Assembly (NCBI GenBank): GCA_003168315.1
Contig: PMSP01000158.1
Span: 1 to 11,286 of the forward strand
DNA: 11,286 nucleotides
Reading direction: 5' to 3'
Origin: Opitutaceae bacterium
GTDB lineage: Bacteria; Verrucomicrobiota; Verrucomicrobiia; Opitutales; Opitutaceae
Every line of letters begins with the position of its first letter. Within the stretch, counting starts at the first letter, position 1. Positions 6,025 through 11,286 of the stretch are shown one piece after another. A program made the translations under genes and the position numbers. The notes below the pieces were generated by a model. That model did not search any database and was not told the DNA's origin. It worked only from the letters and a program-made list of their open reading frames with translations.

Positions 6025-6768
6025 TCAGGCCTGGGCCGCGGCCCTTGCCGCGGCAAAGTTCGTCGACGCCTGATCCCAGTCGACCACGTTCCAGAAATCC
6101 TTCAGGTAGTCCGCGCGCACGTTCTGGTGCTTCAGGTAATAGGCGTGCTCCCAGACGTCGCAACCGATGATCGGCCATTCGCCCTCGCTGATCGGCGAGT
6201 CCTGGTTCGCCGTCGAGTGGATGATCAGGCTGCCGCCCTTGAGCGCCAGCCATTCCCAGCCGCTCCCGAACCGCTTGAGGGCGGCCTCGGTGAAGCGGGA
6301 CTTGAATTCGTCAAACGAGGCAAAGTCCCTGTCGATCGTCGCCGCAAGGTCCCCGGTGGGCGCGGTCCCGCCGGTCGGGGACAGGATCTTCCAGAAAAAG
6401 CTGTGGTTCACGTGCCCCCCGACGTTGTTCCTGAGGGTCGTGCGCAGCGGCTCCTCGATCGACGGCAGGTTGACGAGGATGTCCTCGGCCGTCATCGACG
6501 CCAGCTCGGGGTGGCCCTCGAGGGCCTTGTTCGCGTTCTTGATGTAGGCCGCGTGGTGCTTCGTGTAGTGGATCTCCATCGTCTTCGCGTCGATGTGGGG
6601 CTCCAGCGCGTCATAGGCGTAGCCCAGCTTCGGGAGCACGAAAGGCTGCTTCGTCGACCCCGCCCCCGCTGAGACAGGGGCGTCCGCCGCCCCGAGCCGT
6701 GTCACCGCGCCAAGCCCGACAAGGGCCGCGGCCCCACCCATCACCCGAATCGCGTCGCGTCGCGTCAT
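6025..6768 (-). CDS. sodA: Superoxide dismutase, Mn-type, with twin-arginine signal
   Basis: The 247-residue product is a Fe/Mn SOD that dismutates superoxide to oxygen and hydrogen peroxide. Ligands by alignment with E. coli SodA are His67 (EIHYTKHH), His122 (GGHVNH), Asp204 and His208 (DVWEHAYY); the active-site Tyr is Tyr75. The GGHVNH motif with Gln189 in TANQDSP is the manganese pattern; iron enzymes carry the Gln near the second His instead. The metal assignment is thus likely but not proven. The N-terminus, with Arg3-Arg4 then a hydrophobic stretch (about 9-23) and an alanine-rich exit, is a Tat signal, so the enzyme is predicted to fold in the cytoplasm and be exported. ATG 6768 is needed to keep the signal; the upstream AGGGA touches the ATG and is a poor Shine-Dalgarno. 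Its 3' end is ten bases from the convergent Fur-like gene. Confidence 0.92.
   Translation of the reverse strand: MTRRDAIRVMGGAAALVGLGAVTRLGAADAPVSAGAGSTKQPFVLPKLGYAYDALEPHIDAKTMEIHYTKHHAAYIKNANKALEGHPELASMTAEDILVNLPSIEEPLRTTLRNNVGGHVNHSFFWKILSPTGGTAPTGDLAATIDRDFASFDEFKSRFTEAALKRFGSGWEWLALKGGSLIIHSTANQDSPISEGEWPIIGCDVWEHAYYLKHQNVRADYLKDFWNVVDWDQASTNFAAARAAAQA
6033..6056. repeat. Two abutting 12-bp perfect palindromes at the sod 3' end
   Basis: GGGCCGCGGCCC (6033-6044) is followed immediately by TTGCCGCGGCAA (6045-6056). Each is its own reverse complement and both are centred on CCGCGG, 12 bp apart. They encode the FAAARAAA part of the SOD tail on the - strand. They lie 19 bases after the Fur-like stop. 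They could form strong hairpins in either transcript and act as a shared roadblock, but there is no U-tract. The alanine-rich coding may be the whole explanation. Confidence 0.45.
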
Positions 6769-6834
6769 TCCCTAGAGATAATCCAGTTGGGGCCGCTTGC
6801 AAGCCCCGCGGGGATATGAGAGACATGGCGCCCG
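6769..6834. promoter_or_regulatory. Divergent intergenic region between sod and the S9 peptidase
   Basis: Only 66 bp separate the two start codons, so the promoters must overlap or lie partly inside coding sequence. GATAAT (6777-6782) lies on the + strand just before the sod ATG. It matches the -10 consensus at five of six positions for rightward transcription, and is also the hexamer unit of classical Fur boxes, but I see no matching -35. Two overlapping palindromes follow at 6795-6813. No strong Shine-Dalgarno precedes either gene. Confidence 0.5.
6795..6813. repeat. Overlapping 10-bp palindromes GCTTGCAAGC and CCCCGCGGGG
   Basis: GCTTGCAAGC (6795-6804) and CCCCGCGGGG (6804-6813) are each perfectly self-complementary and share one base. 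They sit in the middle of the sod/S9 divergent region, where a dimeric regulator could act. The first contains TTGCAA, which also occurs at 5421-5426 before the Fur-like gene. Function is inferred. Confidence 0.4.
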
Positions 6835-8892
6835 ATGGCAAACAAGCGGTCGTCCCCCCACCCCGGGCTCAGGGCGGCCGCCGCCGCCCTGCTGGCCGCC
6901 CTGTTCCCCGCGGCGGCCCTGTCCGGCGAGGGCGCGGTCGACCTGTCGCGCCTGACGCCCGTCCCGGCCGACCAGCCGATACCCGCGGCCGATTTCTTCA
7001 GGCCCGCGCTCCTGCAGGAGCCGAAGCTGAGCCCCTCGGGGACCCGCATCGCGGCCATCGTCACCGCGAGCGCGGACAACCACCTCCTCCTCGTCTACGA
7101 CGTGAAGACGACGAGGTACAACATCCTCGGCGAGCGGGGCGACACCGACGTCTACGACGTCCAGTGGCTGAACGACTCGCGCCTCGTGTACGGGCTCTCG
7201 ACGCAGAAGCTCTTCGGGATCGGGCTCTTCGCCGCGGACGCCTCGGACATCACGGACTCCTATCCCCTCCTGCAGTACTGCGGCACGAGCGTGATCGCGA
7301 TCCCGAGGGCCGACCGGCTGAGCCCGCTCGTCTGGAACCGCGTGGACGAGATCCGCAGGCCCAACGGCGACATGGGGGCCGCGACCATCAACTCCGCCGT
7401 CCTCTCGAAGGAGAGGGGCGTGAACCTGCTGACGGCGGTCGACTATGATGCCGTCATCCAGCCCGCGCTCGAGAACAACGACCTCCACATCGAGGACCAC
7501 TACCCGATACCGCCGAACGGCGACACCCTCCAGTACATCGCCGACAAGGACGGGAACCTGGCGTTCGCCGTCACCTCCCGCGGCGGCATCCTCTCGCTCG
7601 AGCGCCTGGAGGACCGCACCTGGGTCAAGTGCCCGATCAACATGAACGACTGGACCGTGTTCGGGAGCGGGAACAAGCCGGGCGAGCTCCTCGTGCGCCC
7701 TCCCCACAGGAAGGGAACGCCGGGCCCGCTCGAGCTCCTGGACTCGGCGACCGGCATGCCCGGGGCGGTCCTGGTCGACGACAAGGGCTACGAGTTTGAC
7801 GGCGAGGTCTACCGGGACCCGGTCTCCGGGGTCATCATCGGGGCGACGGCCAATCGCGAGGGGCCCCACACGATCTGGTTCACCGAGGCCTACCAGAAGC
7901 TGCAGGCGACCCTGAACCACTCGTTTCCCGGACTCGTCGTCCGCATCATCGGCAGCAACCAGGCCCAGGACTTCTTCCTGGTCGTCACCTACTCGGACCG
8001 GCAGCCGGCGATCTACAACTGGGTCGACTTCAGGAAGCATGCGACCGGGCGCTTCAAGGAGTCGGCGCCCTGGATCGACGCGAGGCGGATGCAGCCGGAA
8101 AGCATCATCCGGTTCAAGACGCGCGACGGCGGCCTGCTGGACGCCTACCTGACGCTGCCCGCCGGCACGTCGAGGGACCATCCCGCGCCCTTGGTCGTCA
8201 TCCCGCACGGCGGGCCCTGGGCGCGCGACTACTGGGGTTTCGACCCCGAGGCGCAGTTCCTCGCCAGCCGCGGCTACGCGGTCCTCAAGCCCAACTACCG
8301 GGCGTCGCCGGGATACACGTGGATGTTCCCCGTCAATGACCAGTGGGACTTCGTCAAGATGAGCCTCGACGTGACGGATGCGACGAGGGCGATGATCGCC
8401 AGCGGCCTCGTCGACCCCGCCCGGGTCGCCATCATGGGGGGCTCCTTCGGGGGCTACCTGGCGCTCAAGGGAGTCGTCGACGAGCCCACCCTCTACCGCT
8501 GCGCGGTCGCGATCTCCGGTGTCTACGACTGGGAGGAGGTCCTTCGCGACAGGAAGTACGACTACAGCAAGTTTGACCCGTGGTACGCCATCCTGCTGCG
8601 CCACCTCGGGGACCCGAGGAAGGAGCCGGCGAAGTTCGACGCCATCGCCCCCGTGAGGCATGTCGACAGGATCAAGGTGCCCGTCTTTGTCACCCACGGG
8701 GGCGACGACCCGATCGCCGACATCGGCCAGTCAAGCCGGCTGATCTCGGAGCTGAAGAGGAACAACGTCCCCTATGAGTCCTTCATCGTGGGCTCCGAGG
8801 GCCACGGGATGCAGCACTTCGCGAACCGCGTCGAGCAGTACTCGAGGATTGAGGCGTTCCTCGCGAAGAACATGGCGCCCCAGGGGCCCTAG
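6835..8892 (+). CDS. Secreted S9 (prolyl oligopeptidase) family peptidase
   Basis: The 685-residue product begins with a Sec-type signal: KR at 4-5, a hydrophobic alanine/leucine-rich core (about 12-29) and a likely cut after ALS at residue 30. Residues from about 45 to 400 form the expected beta-propeller that gates access, with KLSPSGTRIA and VYDVQWLNDSRLVYG strands. The C-terminal alpha/beta-hydrolase has VIPHGGPWARDYWGF (oxyanion region), the nucleophile elbow GGSFGGYLAL (Ser537), HGGDDPIAD (Asp625) and EGHGM (His657). The triad is complete, so it should be an active serine peptidase cleaving short peptides in the periplasm or outside, perhaps dipeptidyl or acylaminoacyl type; specificity cannot be read. 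ATG 6835 was chosen because ATGs at 6816 and 6825 are in another frame and only this one gives the signal peptide. The stop interlocks with gatB on CTAG. Confidence 0.9.
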   Translation: MANKRSSPHPGLRAAAAALLAALFPAAALSGEGAVDLSRLTPVPADQPIPAADFFRPALLQEPKLSPSGTRIAAIVTASADNHLLLVYDVKTTRYNILGERGDTDVYDVQWLNDSRLVYGLSTQKLFGIGLFAADASDITDSYPLLQYCGTSVIAIPRADRLSPLVWNRVDEIRRPNGDMGAATINSAVLSKERGVNLLTAVDYDAVIQPALENNDLHIEDHYPIPPNGDTLQYIADKDGNLAFAVTSRGGILSLERLEDRTWVKCPINMNDWTVFGSGNKPGELLVRPPHRKGTPGPLELLDSATGMPGAVLVDDKGYEFDGEVYRDPVSGVIIGATANREGPHTIWFTEAYQKLQATLNHSFPGLVVRIIGSNQAQDFFLVVTYSDRQPAIYNWVDFRKHATGRFKESAPWIDARRMQPESIIRFKTRDGGLLDAYLTLPAGTSRDHPAPLVVIPHGGPWARDYWGFDPEAQFLASRGYAVLKPNYRASPGYTWMFPVNDQWDFVKMSLDVTDATRAMIASGLVDPARVAIMGGSFGGYLALKGVVDEPTLYRCAVAISGVYDWEEVLRDRKYDYSKFDPWYAILLRHLGDPRKEPAKFDAIAPVRHVDRIKVPVFVTHGGDDPIADIGQSSRLISELKRNNVPYESFIVGSEGHGMQHFANRVEQYSRIEAFLAKNMAPQGP
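8889..8892. other. Interlocked convergent stop codons on CTAG
   Basis: CTAG carries the S9 peptidase stop (TAG, 8890-8892, + strand) and the gatB stop (TAG, complement of 8889-8891). This is the same tail-to-tail geometry as at 2321-2324, with no terminator space between the genes. Confidence 0.95.
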
Positions 8893-10334
8893 CCCGCCAG
8901 GAGCCGGCGCAGCATTTCGTCGACCCGCCTCGGGTCGGCCTTCCCCTTGGCCGCGCGCATGACCGGCCCCTTGAACGCGTTCAGGGCGCTCTCCTTGCCC
9001 CCCTTGTAGTCGGCCACGGACCTGGGATTGGCGGCGATCGACTCGGCGCACCAGCGCTCGAGCTCGTCCAGGTTCGTCTCGGCCTTCAGGCCCTTGCGGG
9101 CGACGACGGACTCCGGCGTCTCGCCCGTTTGGAACATGTCGACGAAGACCTCCTTGGCGGCGTTGCTCAGGATGACGCCGTCCTCGACCAGCTTGACGAG
9201 GCCGGCCACGTGCTGCGGCCTCACCTTCGACTGCGCCAGGGCGAGCTTCGCCGCGCCGAGCTCGCGCAGCAGGTCGTTCGCGATCCAGTTGGCCGCCGCC
9301 TGGGGCTTTCCCGAGAGGCGGGCGGCCTCCTCGAAGAAGTCCCCCAGCTCGCGGTCGGGGACGAGGACGGAGGTGATCGTGTACGGGACGCCGTACTGCT
9401 CGATCAGCCGCCGCTGCCGGTCGAAGGGGAGCTCCGGGCAGGTAGCCCGGACCGCCGCCTTCCACTCGGCGCCGACCTCGACCGGCATCAGGTCCGGGTC
9501 CGGGAAATACCGGTAGTCGTGGGCCATCTCCTTGGACCTGAGGGACTTTGACTCGCCGGTCTGGCCGTCGTAGTCGCGGGTCTCCTGGACGACCTTGCCG
9601 CCGGCGCTGACGACCGCCGTCTGCCGGGCGATCTCGTGGGCGATGCCGTCGCGCACGAACGAGAAGGAGTTGAGGTTCTTCAGCTCGACCTTGGTCCCGA
9701 GGGCCGCGGCGCCCGCGGGCCTGATCGAGATGTTGGCATCGCAGCGCAGCTGCCCCTTCTCCATGTCGCAGTCCGAGATGGCGCCGTAGATCATGACCGC
9801 CTTGAGCGCCGTCAGGTAGGCGAAGGCCTCGTCGGCGCCGTGCATCACCGGCTCCGACACGATCTCCATCAGCGGCGTCCCCGCGCGGTTGAAGTCGATC
9901 AGGGACTCGCCCTCGCCGTGGTTCAGCTTGCCGACGTCCTCCTCCAGGTGGATGCGGGTCAGGGCGATCCTCCTGTGCTCGCCCATGATGTTGCGGGCGG
10001 ACCCCGGGAGTTCGATCTCGACCTCCCCTCCCCTGCAGATCGGCTGGTCGTACTGCGAGATCTGGTAGTTCTTGGGGGAGTCGGGATAGAAGTAGTTCTT
10101 CCGGTCCCACTTGCAGACGGGGGCGATGTCGCAGCCGAGGAGGAGGCCGGCCCGGATGATCTTGTCCAGCGCCTCCTTGTTCATGACCGGGAGCGTCCCC
10201 GGGAGCGCCAGGACGACCGGGTCCGTGAGCGTGTTCTCGGGGAAGCCGTACCCCGCCTGCGCGCGCGTGAACATCTTCGAGCGCGTCTTCAGCTGCACGT
10301 GGACCTCGAGCCCTATGACCGCCTCGTAGGTCAT
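8889..10334 (-). CDS. gatB: Aspartyl/glutamyl-tRNA amidotransferase subunit B
   Basis: The 481-residue product has the normal GatB length. GatB is the ATP-using tRNA-binding subunit that activates misacylated Glu-tRNA(Gln) or Asp-tRNA(Asn), using ammonia produced by GatA. Visible signatures, in order, are YEAVIGLEVHVQL (3-15), the long conserved DRKNYFYPDSPKNYQISQ (77-94), HLEEDVGKL (129-137), DFNRAGTPLMEIVSEP (147-162), RCDANISIRP (197-206) and ELKNLNSFSFVRDGI. The C-terminal helical YqeY-like tail ends GKADPRRVDEMLRRLL. The reading frame is open well upstream, but that part is an out-of-frame shadow of gatA. ATG 10334 is fixed by homology and by the 4-base ATGA overlap with the gatA stop, which implies coupled translation of the two subunits. 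No odd or missing segments were noticed. The call is secure. Confidence 0.96.
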   Translation of the reverse strand: MTYEAVIGLEVHVQLKTRSKMFTRAQAGYGFPENTLTDPVVLALPGTLPVMNKEALDKIIRAGLLLGCDIAPVCKWDRKNYFYPDSPKNYQISQYDQPICRGGEVEIELPGSARNIMGEHRRIALTRIHLEEDVGKLNHGEGESLIDFNRAGTPLMEIVSEPVMHGADEAFAYLTALKAVMIYGAISDCDMEKGQLRCDANISIRPAGAAALGTKVELKNLNSFSFVRDGIAHEIARQTAVVSAGGKVVQETRDYDGQTGESKSLRSKEMAHDYRYFPDPDLMPVEVGAEWKAAVRATCPELPFDRQRRLIEQYGVPYTITSVLVPDRELGDFFEEAARLSGKPQAAANWIANDLLRELGAAKLALAQSKVRPQHVAGLVKLVEDGVILSNAAKEVFVDMFQTGETPESVVARKGLKAETNLDELERWCAESIAANPRSVADYKGGKESALNAFKGPVMRAAKGKADPRRVDEMLRRLLAG

Positions 10335-11286
10335 AGCCCGGGGCGCCTCGTGCGCCAGTCGCTGCGTTCCTCGTAGGCCCTCGCGACCGCGAGGAGCTCC
10401 GTCTCCCTGAAGGGCTGGCCGATCACCTGGAGGCCGATCGGGAGGCCCGCCTTCGTGAAGCCGCAGGGGACGCTGATCCCGGGCAGGCCCGCCAGGTTGA
10501 CCCCGATCGTGTAGATGTCGTTCAGGTACATGGCCAGCGGGCTCGCCGCCTTCTCGCCCTTCAGGAACGCCGGAGTCGGCGCGGTCGGCGTCACGATGGC
10601 GTCGACCTCCCTGTAGGCGTCGAGGAAATCGCGCCGGATGAGCGTGCGCACCTTCTGGGCCCGCAGGTAGTAGGCGTCGTAGTAGCCGCTCGAGAGGACG
10701 TAGGTCCCGAGGATGATCCTCCTCTTGACCTCGGCCCCGAAGCCCTCGGCGCGGCTCTTGAAGTAGATGTCGAGCGCGTCCCTGGCGTCCTTCGAGCGGT
10801 GCCCGTAGCGGACGCCGTCGTACCGGGCCAGGTTGGACGAGCACTCCGCCGTCGCGATGATGTAGTACGCCCCGACGGCATACTTCGTGTGGGGAAGCGA
10901 CACCTCGCGGATCTCGCAGCCGAGCTTGCGGTACTCCGCGATGGCGGCCTGGACGGCGGCGCCGACCTCGGGGTCGAGCCCCTCGCCGAAATACTCCTTG
11001 GGGATGCCGATCTTCCACCTGCGGCCGGACTTCGCCAGCTCGGCGATGCCGCGCGCGTAGTCGGGGACGTCCTGGCGCACCGACGTCGAGTCCCTCGGGT
11101 CATGGCCGGCGATGACGCCGAGGACCGAGGCCGCGTCCTCGACCGAGCGGGCGAAGGGGCCGATCTGGTCGAGCGAGGACGCGAAGGCGATCAGCCCGTA
11201 GCGGGAGACTCTCCCGTAGGACGGCTTCAGGCCCACGACGCCGCAGAGCGCCGCCGGCTGGCGTATCGAGCCGCCGGTGTCCGAGC
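10331..11286 (-). CDS. gatA: Aspartyl/glutamyl-tRNA amidotransferase subunit A (partial, 5' end beyond window)
   Basis: The last 317 residues of the glutaminase/amidase subunit are present; the start lies past base 11286. The visible part opens within the amidase signature SDTGGSIRQPAALCGVVGLKPSYGRVSRYG. The Ser of GGSIR (codon 11269-11267) is the expected nucleophile; the catalytic Lys and cis-Ser lie upstream, outside the window. Further family landmarks are SLDQIGPFARSVEDAA, GIPKEYFGEGLDPEV and the late TPTAPTPAF and NLAGLPGISVPCGFTKAGLPIGLQVIG blocks. It hydrolyses glutamine and passes ammonia to GatB for amidation of mischarged tRNA in the cytoplasm. An ATG at 11236 within GLKPSYGR is internal, not the start. 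The gene overlaps gatB by four bases. A gatC gene is often upstream but would be outside the window. Confidence 0.96.
   Translation of the reverse strand, partial: SDTGGSIRQPAALCGVVGLKPSYGRVSRYGLIAFASSLDQIGPFARSVEDAASVLGVIAGHDPRDSTSVRQDVPDYARGIAELAKSGRRWKIGIPKEYFGEGLDPEVGAAVQAAIAEYRKLGCEIREVSLPHTKYAVGAYYIIATAECSSNLARYDGVRYGHRSKDARDALDIYFKSRAEGFGAEVKRRIILGTYVLSSGYYDAYYLRAQKVRTLIRRDFLDAYREVDAIVTPTAPTPAFLKGEKAASPLAMYLNDIYTIGVNLAGLPGISVPCGFTKAGLPIGLQVIGQPFRETELLAVARAYEERSDWRTRRPGL

Noticed and set aside
6751..6765. Three tandem copies of CGCGT at the start of sod
   Set aside because: It is short, lies within the Tat signal codons, and encodes the twin-arginine stretch. Chance codon choice explains it.
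6772..8697. 641-codon open frame on the - strand opposite the S9 peptidase
   Set aside because: Low-complexity charged translation with no family signature, fully overlapped by a gene with an intact catalytic triad. It is a shadow of GC bias.
10335..11018. Upstream extension of the gatB frame to 709 codons
   Set aside because: The added part is an out-of-frame reading of gatA. GatB homology starts exactly at MTYEAVIGLEVHVQL, which overlaps the gatA stop in ATGA.

Overview
The window is GC-rich bacterial chromosome, densely coded, with no mobile elements, RNA genes or CRISPR. The best taxonomic clue is the gene at 4900-5337. Its protein matches, from memory, the Minf_1886-type conserved hypothetical family known mainly from Verrucomicrobiota and Planctomycetota. 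Lipopolysaccharide heptose genes (rfaE1, gmhB) point to a Gram-negative envelope, and gatAB points to tRNA-dependent amidation. A verrucomicrobial, possibly Opitutales-like, origin is my best guess, but it is an inference.

The layout is six blocks of alternating direction. Block 1 (+, 1-2324) is a run of translationally coupled genes: the end of the heptose-7-phosphate kinase rfaE1, gmhB, tlyA (rRNA 2'-O-methyltransferase) and nadK (NAD kinase). The first three are joined by 4-base stop/start overlaps. Block 2 (-, 2321-5337) is a two-gene unit: the PVC-type hypothetical gene followed 14 bases later by a double-domain M16 zinc peptidase. Block 3 (+, 5484-6014) is a Fur-superfamily regulator that has lost most metal ligands. 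It is divergent from block 2 across an AT-richer region holding a perfect 12-bp palindrome. Block 4 (-, 6025-6768) is a Mn-type superoxide dismutase with a twin-arginine signal. Block 5 (+, 6835-8892) is a secreted S9 prolyl-oligopeptidase-family peptidase. Block 6 (-, 8889-11286) is gatB preceded by a truncated gatA, encoding subunits of the Asp/Glu-tRNA amidotransferase.

The genes are mostly housekeeping: ADP-heptose synthesis, rRNA methylation, NADP supply, proteolysis, oxidative defence and tRNA amidation. I found no defence or biosynthetic cluster and no clearly new system. The points of interest are structural and regulatory. Two of the three convergent gene pairs interlock their stop codons on a CTAG palindrome. 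The third pair ends beside two back-to-back 12-bp palindromes. A hairpin sits between the Shine-Dalgarno and start codon of nadK. The degenerate Fur-like regulator lies beside an exported SOD, with shared TTGCAA-containing elements in both flanking divergent regions. I recognised no intrinsic terminator despite five changes of direction.
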